A stretch of DNA of 24,621 nucleotides from Candidatus Moraniibacteriota bacterium (GCA_030641185.1 DAOWHY010000026.1:1-24621), one strand, 5' to 3'; positions 1-8,369 are shown, counted from the first letter of the stretch. Numbers and translations: made by a program. Notes: a model not told the origin generated them from the letters alone.

Positions 1-1255
1 CCTTACTTTTCTCAACCCCCGGCTGATCACAAGGATTGACGCCTCGCAATAAAGCGGAGTAAAAAGCGGTGTATTGGAAGAAGGCCATAAATTGTCCGAT
101 TGTGTATGGCGAAATTTCATCAAGTTCAAGGTGGATTGCAGGGATGTGGTTGTCTGTAACATCCTGCCATGTTCCCTGAAACTCGGCTTTGATTATTTTA
201 TCTAAAGAAATATTATTTAAATTCTCTAAAATTATATTTCGGCATTTGATGTCTTTTAGGTCATCTTCAACTTTTAAATCTTTTTTATGAGCAGAATCTT
301 TAACAGTAATAAAAAATCCCAGCGAATTTTTTCTTCCGGAAATAAGCCGTTGTAAAGTATGATGCTGGTTTTCCGGCGCTTCTCCGCCGTAGATTGTTTG
401 TCCTAATTCATTTTTACAAACGCTTTCATGAAAAAGCTGTTTGATCAATTCAAAAAAACCGGATAACTTTTTTGAATAAATCGACAAGAACAATTCAATG
501 TATCCTACTCTTTCAAGTTTGTCAAGAGCAAGGGCGAGTTGGAGAGCGGGATTATTGATCGATGGTGCCATAGTCTCCGCAGAGCTGTGGCACCGCATTT
601 GCAAGTCTTGCATTCTGGGTTCCACAGCCCTATCGGGACTATGGAACCCTCGTTTTATATTACATATTTTATACATTTCTCTTCCGCCTTTTATTATTTC
701 TTCTGTATCTATTCCAACAATCTCAGCGGGAGTTATGGCGCATTCTGTTAATCCAGAATATCTGCCGCTAATTTTCGGATGAAAAGAAACATCAAGATTT
801 TTTATTTTTCTAATTTGATTTAATGCGCCGTCGTTATCTTCTGTAATCGCTAAAATCGGATAGTCTTGAAAAGCGAAGTAATTCACTAAAACCTGAATTC
901 TTGTTCCTGATTTGCTTGTTAAAATAACAAGAGTATCTTCTTTTGGACATTTATTTTTTAAATATTTTATATAATCAGGATCTTCGGTGTCTAATATAAA
1001 AACATTTTTATTTTCTTTGTCTCCAAGCGCTTGAAAAATTCCCCGAAAATTTGAAATTGATCCGCCGTTTCCTTCTACAATTATATTTTTTCTATCTTTA
1101 TGTTTCTCTTTCAATTTTCTAATCTCTTCCAGATCGGGACTATACTTCGCAAAATTAGGAACGGGCGTATTTTTTATTTTCTCAATCTTTTCTTTAAATT
1201 CAGGAGAGTTTGAATCTATTGTTGAGTGGTTTAAATTTAAGTTAAGTGTTGACAT
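1..1255 (-). CDS. pgi: Glucose-6-phosphate isomerase (5' part, C-terminus outside the window)
   Basis: Interconverts glucose 6-phosphate and fructose 6-phosphate in cytosolic glycolysis. Read on the minus strand from ATG at 1255, the frame stays open for 418 codons to the window edge, so only the C-terminus is missing. I see the sugar-isomerase (SIS) fold motifs: SKSGT near residue 108, SGRYSGL near residue 155, GEAPENQHH near residue 290, and at the edge NPCDQPGVEKSK (about 407-418), which is the classic PGI signature with Cys in place of Phe. Residues about 201-231 (RGFHSP...ETMAPS) are not PGI sequence: they are encoded by a palindromic repeat at 564-654, placed between a 'CNIK' strand and 'NNPALQLALALDK', where the family has a short loop. 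The frame is kept. Transcription is divergent from the gene at 1342. The family call is firm; activity with the insert is inferred. Confidence 0.9.
   Translation of the reverse strand, partial: MSTLNLNLNHSTIDSNSPEFKEKIEKIKNTPVPNFAKYSPDLEEIRKLKEKHKDRKNIIVEGNGGSISNFRGIFQALGDKENKNVFILDTEDPDYIKYLKNKCPKEDTLVILTSKSGTRIQVLVNYFAFQDYPILAITEDNDGALNQIRKIKNLDVSFHPKISGRYSGLTECAITPAEIVGIDTEEIIKGGREMYKICNIKRGFHSPDRAVEPRMQDLQMRCHSSAETMAPSINNPALQLALALDKLERVGYIELFLSIYSKKLSGFFELIKQLFHESVCKNELGQTIYGGEAPENQHHTLQRLISGRKNSLGFFITVKDSAHKKDLKVEDDLKDIKCRNIILENLNNISLDKIIKAEFQGTWQDVTDNHIPAIHLELDEISPYTIGQFMAFFQYTAFYSALLRGVNPCDQPGVEKSK
564..654 (-). repeat. Palindromic repeat family A, copy 1, in frame inside pgi
   Basis: About 91 bp. 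On the minus strand it begins aacgagGGTTCC and ends GGCACC. It contains two stem-loops (GGTTCC...GGAACC and GGTGCC...GGCACC) joined by a short central stem of the form TGCAAgacTTGCA. It is close to identical to the copies at 7628-7724 and 8691-8784. In pgi it is read as RGFHSPDRAVEP, then RMQDLQMRCHSS, then AETMAPS, the same frame and orientation as in the nucleotidyltransferase gene. Confidence 0.9.
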
Positions 1256-1283
1256 ATTTTTTGGTTATGGTAGGTTTGGGGTA

Positions 1284-1335
1284 GTTTCAAAGAAACTTGA
1301 TTGCTTTATAAAAGGCAATCAACAAAATTGGAGGG
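1284..1335 (+). promoter_or_regulatory. Leader hairpins and strong ribosome binding site of the 1342 gene
   Basis: Two adjacent small stem-loops, GTTTC-aaa-GAAAC (1284-1296) and TTGATTGC...GCAATCAA (1297-1322), lie just before a strong Shine-Dalgarno GGAGGG (1330-1335), six bases from the ATG at 1342. The SD settles the start. Whether the hairpins regulate anything is unknown; the second could also be an operator between the divergent genes. Confidence 0.4.
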
Positions 1336-1341
1336 AAAGAA

Positions 1342-1788
1342 ATGAGCAACAAAATATATTTTCTGATGGAAATAGCAGGATTAGTTTTATTGGGATATTT
1401 TGCTTTTTCGGATGATATGGTATTTATTAAAAAGCTTTTTGGATTACTCGGTAGTTTTTTCTTGGTTGGATATCCAATTTCAATGAGTGAAAAGGAGATG
1501 TATCAAAAAGGAAAGAACGAAGGAAGATTATTATCGGCAACCCTTAAGAATTTAGGACCAGGAAGTTATTTTCTATCAGCATTTGCAGTTCAGAGAATGA
1601 GCGACTCTTTTATAGGAATATATCGTCCCTACTATGTTTGGTTAGAACATGGCGAGGGAATGACGCCTATTGAAATAAATGAGTCTGATGGAGATAGATT
1701 AGAAAAAATAATGGGAAAGCCCATCAGTCAAATAAGAGAAGGGGAGGGATTTGAAATTAACGAAAATCTTAACATAACAAGAATTTGA
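1342..1788 (+). CDS. Small membrane protein of unknown function
   Basis: 148 aa, not recognised. The N-terminal half has two hydrophobic segments (about residues 8-24 and 30-46, separated by SDDMVFIKK), giving a hairpin in the membrane. The rest is a polar domain with a basic first part (EKEMYQKGKNEG) and an acidic C-terminus (EGEGFEINENLN). No catalytic motif is seen. The start is supported by GGAGGG six bases upstream. It stands alone between the divergent pgi and the convergent solute-binding protein gene, so the context gives no function. It ends in TGA, which shows that TGA acts as a stop codon here. Confidence 0.7.
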   Translation: MSNKIYFLMEIAGLVLLGYFAFSDDMVFIKKLFGLLGSFFLVGYPISMSEKEMYQKGKNEGRLLSATLKNLGPGSYFLSAFAVQRMSDSFIGIYRPYYVWLEHGEGMTPIEINESDGDRLEKIMGKPISQIREGEGFEINENLNITRI

Positions 1789-1870
1789 AATGCAGAGCCT
1801 TTTATTAGGTTCTTTTTTTATTTCACTTATGAACAAGATAAGTTTTTAAAAATTCTGTCGTGGTGCAAAT

Positions 1871-1960
1871 CAACACACCCCGTCTGCTTCGCAGCCTACC
1901 CCTCTCAAGAGGGGAATTATTTATATCGCTTCGCAACCTACTTTTTTAAGGGGGAATTAT
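1871..1960. repeat. Degenerate intergenic repeat with ctcaagaggggaatta unit
   Basis: Between the convergent genes there are two related units, 'gcttcgcagcctacc...agaggggaattatt' and 'gcttcgcaacctac...aagggggaattatt', about 40 bp each. The first includes a CCCCTCtcaaGAGGGG stem-loop (about 1899-1914). The hairpin could end transcription of the gene on either side, but there is no clean T-run on either strand. Confidence 0.5.
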
Positions 1961-1967
1961 TATAATC

Positions 1968-3638
1968 CTATTTCCAAACCCTCTTCGTCTTTACATACCA
2001 TTCCTCAATCCCGTTAAACCGATTAGACGGAATGACGATGTTGTTAAGCTCAACTCCTTGTACAGAGCTGTTGTGCAGGTATAAATAATTCGGGCTGTAC
2101 AGGAAAATTGCTGGAATGTCCTCAACGACAAGTTCCTGAAATTTTCTATATTTTTCAGCCCTGATCTCTTGATCCGTTTCCTGCCGCGCTTCCTCCAGTA
2201 ATTTATCAACTTCCAAATTATCATACAAAGACAAATTCAAGCCGGATTCTTTTTTTTGCGAAGAATGCCAAAAAGCGAAAGGATCGGGATCGTAATTTAA
2301 AATTTCTCCAAACAAAAGCGCTTCATATTCGCGTGGTTTGATATAATCATTTTTTAACTCGCTGGCCTGAATATTTTTTATTTCAACGCGCGCGCCTATT
2401 TTTTCCCACATTTCCTGGAGCATTTTTGCCGATTCAATAAGTTCTGGCCAATCGGTTGTAACTAAAGTAAATTCCAACTTAATGGTTTCCTCTTCATCTT
2501 CTTCTTCTTGCTTTTTTTCTCTAATTCCATCTTCATCAGAATCAACCCAGCCGGCTGTTTCTAAAATATTTTTGGCGTGTTTTTCGGCGTAGTCATAAAT
2601 CTTTGTTTCTGGATTATATCCTAAAAGTTGCGGGGGAATGGGAGTTTGCGCCGCGTTTCCTTCTCCGTCTAAAATTTCTTCAATCATCCTGTCTTTATTT
2701 ACAGCGTAAGAAAGCGCTAAGCGGACAGTTTTATCAGAAAGCGCTTTGCTTTTTGTTTGATTAAAGAAAATCGCAAAATATCTTGGCAAATGAAGCCGGT
2801 ACAAATTTGTCTTGTCAATATCTATAATTCTTTTTTTGTTTCTTGGCGATAAATAATTAATTCCTTTTATCTCTTTTCTATTAAAGGCCGCTATGGCGTC
2901 TTCTTCGGTTTTAAAAAATTTGAATGTCAATTTTGAAATAAACGGAACCTTTGAATGATAATTCTCGTTTGCTACTAATTCAATAGAGCTTATTTTTCCT
3001 TCGCGATCTTTAGTAAATTGTTTGAATTTATAATGCCCAGCTCCTATTGGAGTTAAATTATATTCAGTGAGAGGAAAATTACTTACCTCTGTAAATTCCC
3101 ACAAATGTTTTGGCAATATTCCAAAAGTCAAATTATTTAAAAATGGGGAATACGCGTTTTTGAGAATAAATCTAATAGTATGGTCATCTATTTTTTCAGT
3201 TCTTATCCCTTTCCAGCTTGTTTGCAGCGGACTGTTAAAATCGCCATTTTGGATAGTTTGAATCGTAAAAATTAGATCATCAACAGTCAGTTCTTTTTCA
3301 TCGTGCCATTTAATCCCTTCCTTAATATAAAAAATGTAACTCAAACCGTCTTCTTCAACTTCATAGTTTTTGGCAATATCGTTTACAAGCTTGCCTTTGC
3401 TATTAAGTTTTAATAACGAAGAATAAATGAGCGCTGACAAATCAGAATCAATGTCGCTTGTCTGGCAGAGAACAGGATTTATAAATCTCGGCTGTCCAAC
3501 CGTTCCTTCTATATATTCACCGCCATAAGCTGGCGCCTCCGCGGTGTTTTCAAAATAATAAGACACTCCTAAATAAGCCCCGCTTATAAAAACAGAAAAC
3601 AGCAAAACAAAAACAATCCCGCGTTCTTTTTTATTCAA
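1968..3638 (-). CDS. ABC transporter solute-binding protein, family 5 (oligopeptide type)
   Basis: Extracytoplasmic receptor of the DppA/OppA family that delivers peptides or similar solutes to an ABC importer. 556 aa from a TTG at 3638. One N-terminal transmembrane anchor (about residues 8-26) replaces a lipobox. The family's core follows: GTVGQPRFINPVL, then DIAKNYEVEEDGLSYIFYIK, then WHDEKELTVDDLIFTIQ, and a late NYDPDPFAFWHSSQ. A highly acidic stretch with an EF-hand-like DSDEDGIRE (about residue 368) lies in the second lobe. No permease or ATPase gene is adjacent. The start is doubtful: the frame stays open 17 codons further upstream to a stop at 3690-3692, and those residues (KKFLSKIRKL) look like genuine N-terminus, but no ATG, GTG or other TTG is present there; an ATA at 3680-3678 would be the best-placed start. 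Neither position has a clear SD. Confidence 0.88.
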   Translation of the reverse strand: MNKKERGIVFVLLFSVFISGAYLGVSYYFENTAEAPAYGGEYIEGTVGQPRFINPVLCQTSDIDSDLSALIYSSLLKLNSKGKLVNDIAKNYEVEEDGLSYIFYIKEGIKWHDEKELTVDDLIFTIQTIQNGDFNSPLQTSWKGIRTEKIDDHTIRFILKNAYSPFLNNLTFGILPKHLWEFTEVSNFPLTEYNLTPIGAGHYKFKQFTKDREGKISSIELVANENYHSKVPFISKLTFKFFKTEEDAIAAFNRKEIKGINYLSPRNKKRIIDIDKTNLYRLHLPRYFAIFFNQTKSKALSDKTVRLALSYAVNKDRMIEEILDGEGNAAQTPIPPQLLGYNPETKIYDYAEKHAKNILETAGWVDSDEDGIREKKQEEEDEEETIKLEFTLVTTDWPELIESAKMLQEMWEKIGARVEIKNIQASELKNDYIKPREYEALLFGEILNYDPDPFAFWHSSQKKESGLNLSLYDNLEVDKLLEEARQETDQEIRAEKYRKFQELVVEDIPAIFLYSPNYLYLHNSSVQGVELNNIVIPSNRFNGIEEWYVKTKRVWK

Positions 3639-3710
3639 AACGGAACAGAGTTTTCTTATTTTAGATAAGAATTTTTTTATAAATTTAGGTTAGAAACTAA
3701 AATAAATAAT

Positions 3711-3780
3711 TTCTATCCAGCTTTAGCTGAGGGTCCATGAGGTTTTAACCTCGTTGACCGTGCGCTAAAGCGCCGTAGAA
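3711..3780. repeat. Intergenic palindromic repeat family F, copy 1
   Basis: Imperfect inverted repeat of the form ttctatccaGCTTTAGCtgagggtccatgag...cctcg...GCTAAAGCgccgtagaa. A second, diverged copy is at 24291-24375. It lies between secG and the solute-binding protein gene and may act as a transcriptional break, which is inferred only from the hairpin. Confidence 0.6.
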
Positions 3781-3797
3781 CAATTTTAATAATTTAT

Positions 3798-4022
3798 TTA
3801 CTGGATAAAGCCGTAAAACGCTGTGCCCAAAAACAGTAAAGCGAAAATAATCGTTGCCGCGAAAAGAAATTTGTCAAACCCTCTTTTCGTCTGATAAACA
3901 TTTCCGCCACCAGCTCCGCCGCCAAAAGTCTCGCTAAGACCAGCGCCTCTATTTTGGAGAAGGATGGAGATGATTAATAATATTGATACTATAATTTGAA
4001 TTGTACCGAGCAGCTTGTCCAT
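3798..4022 (-). CDS. secG: Preprotein translocase subunit SecG
   Basis: 74 aa, the usual size. SecG supports the SecYEG channel during protein export across the cytoplasmic membrane. Two transmembrane helices (about residues 5-23 and 50-70) flank the conserved cytoplasmic loop with LLQNRGAGLSETFGGG, which is diagnostic of the family, followed by GNVYQTKRGFDKF. It ends in FYGFIQ. It is encoded on the same strand as the solute-binding protein downstream and the holin-like gene upstream, but each gap is filled with a palindromic repeat, so a single operon is uncertain. Confidence 0.93.
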   Translation of the reverse strand: MDKLLGTIQIIVSILLIISILLQNRGAGLSETFGGGAGGGNVYQTKRGFDKFLFAATIIFALLFLGTAFYGFIQ

Positions 4023-4047
4023 AAGTTTTAATATTAAGATTATAAAA

Positions 4048-4186
4048 TGTCATTGCGAGGAGTGAAATTATCCGAAGGATAATTGAACGACGAAGCAATC
4101 CCGTAACTATGCACAATGAATTTAATTACGGGATTGCTTCGTCGCCTTTTCGTTCGCTATGCTCACTCAGGCTCCTCGCAATGACA
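4048..4186. repeat. 139-bp palindromic repeat family D, copy 1
   Basis: Starts tgtcattgcgaggag and ends ctcctcgcaatgaca, so the whole unit is an inverted repeat, with an inner near-perfect hairpin gacgaagcaatcccgt...acgggattgcttcgtc. A second copy of identical length is at 14189-14327, with about 15 substitutions. Palindromes beginning gtcattgcgagg are a known recurring type in many bacterial genomes. Its short open frames are not considered genes. Confidence 0.88.
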
Positions 4187-4192
4187 GTTATT

Positions 4193-4549
4193 TTACTTAC
4201 TACTTTTTGCGGTTCCTCCAACAAAAAAATTTACCGCGCTGATGACAATTGTTCCCCAGAACGCGGCTCCCAAGCCGCTAATAATAAGTTCTGGAACAAA
4301 GTAATCCAATAAAAGGAGCATAACAATATTTATGACAATTGTAAAGAGCCCAAGCGTAAAAAAGATGAGCGGCACTGAAATTAGTTTCAAAACTGGCTTG
4401 ATGAAAAAATTTATCATTCCAAAAATGAATCCGACAGTAAACAAAGTTTTAAAGTCCTCTTCATTTAAAGTAAATCCATTAACAACTCTAGCGGCAATAT
4501 AAATCGCAACAGCGTTAGTCAAAATCTGTATTATTAATTTTGTGAGCAT
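4193..4549 (-). CDS. YvlD / phage holin family 4 membrane protein
   Basis: 118 aa integral membrane protein of the widespread 'phage holin family 4, superfamily II' group (Bacillus YvlD type). Despite the name it is a chromosomal protein of unknown role and not a lysis gene. Four hydrophobic segments are visible (about residues 3-20, 34-50, 54-85, 92-110), with the family pattern ARVVNGF near residue 20, GFIFGMINFFIKPVLK near 40 and VPLIFFTLGLFTIVIN near 58. The 3' end lies only seven bases from the palindromic repeat that separates it from secG. Confidence 0.85.
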   Translation of the reverse strand: MLTKLIIQILTNAVAIYIAARVVNGFTLNEEDFKTLFTVGFIFGMINFFIKPVLKLISVPLIFFTLGLFTIVINIVMLLLLDYFVPELIISGLGAAFWGTIVISAVNFFVGGTAKSSK

Positions 4550-4614
4550 GATTTTGTTATTAAATTTCTATGTTTTTATTTTAACATAGTTTCATATAGT
4601 AGCAAGTAGCTGAA

Positions 4615-4681
4615 GTATTAAGTAGCCAGTATTAAGTATTAAGCACGATGACGACAGCGCTTAATACTGGCTACTTAATAC
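4615..4681. repeat. 22-bp inverted repeat upstream of uvrA
   Basis: Left arm 4615-4636 (GTATTAAGTAGCCAGTATTA plus AG) is exactly complementary to 4660-4681; the loop is 23 bases. Additional 'attaagtatt' units make it internally repetitive. It lies just upstream of the uvrA promoter and downstream of the divergent gene's start region. It looks like another member of the small mobile palindromes of this genome. Confidence 0.85.
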
Positions 4682-4697
4682 TTAATACTGCGTATCC

Positions 4698-4725
4698 TTG
4701 ATTTATTCTAAATTTGTGATACAAT
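4698..4725 (+). promoter_or_regulatory. Predicted sigma-70 promoter of uvrA
   Basis: TTGATT (4698-4703), a 16-base spacer, and TACAAT (4720-4725), with a TGA extended -10 element directly before it. No LexA-type box was recognised near it, although the LexA motif of this lineage is not known to me. Confidence 0.55.
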
Positions 4726-4767
4726 GGCAGACAGTTTGTGTCGCGTATTTTTTAACAGTTTAATTTT

Positions 4768-7611
4768 ATGAATAATAAAGGAAAAATTTCAATAAAAGGA
4801 GCGAGGGTGCATAATTTAAAAAATATTAATGTAGATATTCCAAGAGGAAAGTTAGTCGTTTTGACTGGTCCTTCCGGATCTGGAAAGTCGTCTTTAGCTT
4901 TTGACACTATTTACGCGGAAGGACAGAGAAGATATCTTGAAAATATTTCCGATTATCCAAAGCAATTTCTTAATTTATTAGATAAACCTGACATAGATCA
5001 AATAGAGGGACTATCTCCCGCTATTTCTATTGATGAAAAAAGTTCCGCTAAAAATCCGCGATCCACAGTTGGAACAATAACGGAAATTTACGATTATTTA
5101 AGAATATTGTTTTCTTCTACCGGAGAGATTTATTGTTCAAGTTGTAATGGAGAATTGAATAAACAAACTTCCGGAAAAATCGTGGATGAAATAATGAAAA
5201 TTTCAAAAGACGCGAGAATTATAATTATGGCTCCAATCGCGCAGAAAGAAAAAATGAATCACGCGTCAATAATTTCAATAATAAAAAAATATGAAAAAGC
5301 CGGCTATCAAAGATTAAGAATGGATGGGGAAATAATAAGCATAAAAGAAGCTTTAAAAATTAGTTTTGATGAAAATAAGCTGCATAACATAGACGTGATT
5401 ATAGATCGATTTTCTTTTTCTAAAAATAAAGCGAATTATGAAAGTATTCTTGACTCCGTGGAAACAGCTATCAATATCTCTGGTGGATTTGTTGTTGTGA
5501 ATTATTTTTTAATTGAAACCGGAGAAAATGAGGAATTGTTTTTTTCTAACAACCTTTATTGTAAAAAATGCAGAACCGCTTTTCCGAACATAGAGCCAAA
5601 ACTATTTTCATTTAACAGTCCCTGTGGAGCATGTAGTGATTGCACTGGACTTGGAGTTAAGCTTGAGATTAACCCAGATCTTATTATACCGAATAAATCC
5701 TTGACTTTGCTTGAAGGAGCGATAAGACCGTGGGCTAATATGCTTAATAAATGGGATGAGTATGTGAAAGTTTCTAATGATCTCAATAAAAAATATAAAG
5801 TTCCTATCAATATTCCAGTTGAAGAAATGGGCAAGCGGGATTTGGATATTGTATTTTATGGGGTCAAAAATAAAATCACAAAAGGCTCCACACGGAGTAT
5901 GGAGCCAACAAGTGGAGATGATTTTCAAGGGGCGGTAAAATTTTTGGAACGAAAGTATTATGAAACTAATTCCGATTATGTTCGCAATGAGCTGGAAAGG
6001 TATATGACAAAAAGAATTTGTCCAAGCTGTGGAGGAGATAGGCTTAATGATAATGCGCTGGCGGTGAAAATCGGTGGAAAGTCAATTAGTGAAATAACGA
6101 AAATGACTATTATTGATGAGATTGATTTTTTCAAAAAGACAAAAATTCCAGCAAAACAAAAAGAATCAATAGTTAAAGAAATTATTAAGCGACTCACTTT
6201 TTTGTCTAAAATCGGGCTTGATTATCTTTCTTTATCCAGATCCTCAGAAACTATTTCCTCTGGTGAAGCGCGAAGAATAAAACTGGCGACACAACTAAGT
6301 TCGAAATTGCAGGGTATTCTTTATGTTTTAGACGAGCCGTCGATCGGACTTCATCAGAGAGATAATAAGAAATTATTTGAGGCGATAAAAAATTTGAGAG
6401 ATTTAGGAAATTCAGTTTTGGTTGTTGAACACGACGAATTCTTTATTCGTAACGCTGATTATATTATAGATATGGGACCAAAATCCGGCGAGTCTGGCGG
6501 TGAGATTGTTGCAAAAGGAACACTTGATCAAATTATGAAAGCGAATTGTTTAACGGGATGTTATTTATCGGGACGGAGGAAAATTGAAACACCGAAAAAA
6601 TATCGGAAAGGCAGTGGTTCGGAAATAATTATCAAAGGCGCCAGTGAGCATAATTTAAAAAATATTGACGCAAAAATTCCCTTAGGGAAATTTGTTTGTG
6701 TGACTGGCGTTTCTGGTTCTGGAAAATCATCATTGATAAACGACATTTTGGCAAAAGCGCTCGCTAAGAAAATCCATCACGCGCAGACAGAGCCTGGTAA
6801 GCATAAAGCGATAATTGGCGATAAAAAAATTAGCAAAGTTATCAATATAGACCAATCGCCAATCGGGCGAACGCCGCGCTCAAATCCCGCCACTTACACG
6901 GGAATATTTACGCATATTAGAGAGTTGTTTGCTCTTACTAAAGAATCAAGAAACAGAAAATACAAAGCGGGACATTTTAGTTTTAATGTTAAAGGCGGCA
7001 GGTGCGAAAATTGTAAGGGTGATGGAGTGACAAAAATAGAAATGTATTTTTTGCCTGATGTTTATGTGGAATGCGAACAATGCCACGGCAAAAGATATAA
7101 TAGCGAAACATTGGAAGTTGAATATAAAGGAATTAAAATTTCAGAAGTTTTGGAAATGTCTATTAAAGAAGCGCTTGGGTTTTTTAGGGAGGTACCTGCC
7201 TTGGATAGCAAGCTTTCCGTCTTAAATGATGTTGGGCTTGGCTATATGAAACTCGGTCAAAGCGCGACAACTCTCTCCGGCGGTGAAGCGCAAAGAATAA
7301 AGCTTTCCGCGGAACTGGCGCGTCCGGTCAAAGAGGGCAAGACTTTGTATATTCTTGACGAGCCGACAGTCGGTCTTCATTTTGAAGATATTAGAAAATT
7401 ATTAAGTGTCTTAAATAAATTAGTAAATCGCGGCAATACGGTTTTAGTTATTGAACATAGTTTAGAAGTAGTAAAATGCGCTGATTGGATTATTGACCTC
7501 GGTCCCGAAGGAGGGGACAAAGGCGGATTTATTGTTGCCGAAGGAACGCCGAAGCAGATTATGAAAAATAAAAAGAGTTGGACGGGAAGGTATTTGGGGG
7601 AGATTGTTTAG
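4768..7611 (+). CDS. uvrA: UvrABC excinuclease subunit A
   Basis: Damage-recognition ATPase of nucleotide excision repair; a dimer loads UvrB on distorted DNA. 947 aa, the usual length. Two ABC ATPase modules: Walker A GPSGSGKSS at about 34-42 and GVSGSGKSS at about 647-655; Walker B LYVLDEPSIGLHQRD and LYILDEPTVGLHFED. Zinc-binding cysteines are seen at YCKKC...CSDC, CPSCGG (about 418) and CENCKGDG...CEQCHGKRYN (about 746-775). Odd points: the first ABC signature reads ISSGEARRI (about 496-504) where the family has LSGGEAQRI, while the second is normal. A 26-bp palindrome (5884-5909) adds GSTRSMEP near residue 373, in the region before FLERKYYETNSDYV. The gene has its own promoter at 4698-4725 and no partner gene next to it. 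Confidence 0.97.
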   Translation: MNNKGKISIKGARVHNLKNINVDIPRGKLVVLTGPSGSGKSSLAFDTIYAEGQRRYLENISDYPKQFLNLLDKPDIDQIEGLSPAISIDEKSSAKNPRSTVGTITEIYDYLRILFSSTGEIYCSSCNGELNKQTSGKIVDEIMKISKDARIIIMAPIAQKEKMNHASIISIIKKYEKAGYQRLRMDGEIISIKEALKISFDENKLHNIDVIIDRFSFSKNKANYESILDSVETAINISGGFVVVNYFLIETGENEELFFSNNLYCKKCRTAFPNIEPKLFSFNSPCGACSDCTGLGVKLEINPDLIIPNKSLTLLEGAIRPWANMLNKWDEYVKVSNDLNKKYKVPINIPVEEMGKRDLDIVFYGVKNKITKGSTRSMEPTSGDDFQGAVKFLERKYYETNSDYVRNELERYMTKRICPSCGGDRLNDNALAVKIGGKSISEITKMTIIDEIDFFKKTKIPAKQKESIVKEIIKRLTFLSKIGLDYLSLSRSSETISSGEARRIKLATQLSSKLQGILYVLDEPSIGLHQRDNKKLFEAIKNLRDLGNSVLVVEHDEFFIRNADYIIDMGPKSGESGGEIVAKGTLDQIMKANCLTGCYLSGRRKIETPKKYRKGSGSEIIIKGASEHNLKNIDAKIPLGKFVCVTGVSGSGKSSLINDILAKALAKKIHHAQTEPGKHKAIIGDKKISKVINIDQSPIGRTPRSNPATYTGIFTHIRELFALTKESRNRKYKAGHFSFNVKGGRCENCKGDGVTKIEMYFLPDVYVECEQCHGKRYNSETLEVEYKGIKISEVLEMSIKEALGFFREVPALDSKLSVLNDVGLGYMKLGQSATTLSGGEAQRIKLSAELARPVKEGKTLYILDEPTVGLHFEDIRKLLSVLNKLVNRGNTVLVIEHSLEVVKCADWIIDLGPEGGDKGGFIVAEGTPKQIMKNKKSWTGRYLGEIV
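5884..5909 (+). repeat. Mini-palindrome family B, copy 1, in frame inside uvrA
   Basis: 26 bp with arms GGCTCCA / TGGAGCC followed by AAC. It matches 23840-23866 (in a lipoprotein gene) and, reversed, 11814-11840 (groEL terminator). It encodes GSTRSMEPT in UvrA. This lies in a loop where typical UvrA sequences have different residues, so it is probably an insertion. Confidence 0.75.
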
Positions 7612-7627
7612 CTTTTTAGAATAATAT

Positions 7628-7724
7628 GAGGATTCCATAGTCTCCACCGCAGTGGAGCTGTGGAACCCAGAATGCGAGTTTTGCAAATGCGGTGCCACAG
7701 CTCTGCGGAGACTATGGCACCGTC
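7628..7724 (+). repeat. Palindromic repeat family A, copy 2, intergenic after uvrA
   Basis: About 97 bp, 17 bases after the uvrA stop. It has the same two-hairpin layout as the copies in pgi and the nucleotidyltransferase gene, with six extra bases in the first hairpin (an exact codon multiple). The frame used in the two genes is open here too. It may provide the 3' end structure of the uvrA mRNA. I do not call a gene here. Confidence 0.9.
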
Positions 7725-7835
7725 AAATTTGTTATTTTTTTCTAGAACTCAGGTTTTAATTCGTAAGTTTTTGAAAATAAAAAATATAGCTGAAACGAGT
7801 CCAACTATTTATTTTCTTCCTCGCTGGGAAAAATG

Positions 7836-8369
7836 TTATTTTCTCCAGAAATTTAGAGGCCTACTATTATTTTGAGAAGTTTCTCTTAGTTTTATAAATT
7901 CTTCAGGTTTTAGTAAAAATTCTGCATTACTGGGACAACAAGTTTCATAATGATATCCAATGGAAGCATATGAAACAAGAATGCTTATGTCTTCATCGCT
8001 ATTACTATTTCCTGCAAATCCCAAAACTTTTATTTCCCCATATATTGTGATTATGCACGAATCTCCTGCACGGATTGTTTTTGAATCCAATATCATGCGT
8101 CCACCTAGAAATTCATCTAAACATCTTTCTTCAAATTCGTCACTATTTCTATAGGAATATTTTATCGGAAATGCATTCACAATTTCCACCCATTGTTTTT
8201 TATAAATTACTATTTTTTCTCCTATATCAATTTTTTCTCCTTCAATATTAATATTTTTTATTCTCTTATCAATCACACATTTTTTACTGTCTACTATTGT
8301 TATGTGAGAATAGTAGATATCTTTTATCCATTCTAATCCTATTAATTTCTTAATTTTATTGATTATCAT
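7836..8369 (-). CDS. Hypothetical cytoplasmic protein
   Basis: 177 aa, not recognised. No signal peptide or membrane segment. It is rich in beta-strand-like alternation (SHITIVDSKKCVIDKRIK, then DIGEKIVIYKKQWVEIV), with a CCPSNAEFLL motif near residue 145 and a basic C-terminus. The start is firm: a full AAGGAGG Shine-Dalgarno lies at 8386-8380 and a consensus promoter is just upstream. It is transcribed towards the repeat behind uvrA and divergently from the nucleotidyltransferase. The strong promoter and SD suggest good expression. Confidence 0.7.
   Translation of the reverse strand: MIINKIKKLIGLEWIKDIYYSHITIVDSKKCVIDKRIKNINIEGEKIDIGEKIVIYKKQWVEIVNAFPIKYSYRNSDEFEERCLDEFLGGRMILDSKTIRAGDSCIITIYGEIKVLGFAGNSNSDEDISILVSYASIGYHYETCCPSNAEFLLKPEEFIKLRETSQNNSRPLNFWRK

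Noticed and set aside
498..782. Open frames on the plus strand across 498-782
   Set aside because: They are antisense to pgi and depend on the palindromic repeat, which is open in several frames.
4109..4312. Open frame inside and after the 139-bp repeat
   Set aside because: It is repeat sequence plus antisense of the holin-like gene; no ribosome site and no protein-like pattern.
4193..4549. Possible prophage holin
   Set aside because: The family name is misleading: YvlD-type proteins are chromosomal, and no other phage gene is nearby.
7660..7875. Open frame starting inside the intergenic family A repeat (MEPRMRVLQMRCH...)
   Set aside because: Only the repeat-encoded peptide and low-complexity sequence; overlaps the 3' end of the well-supported minus-strand gene.
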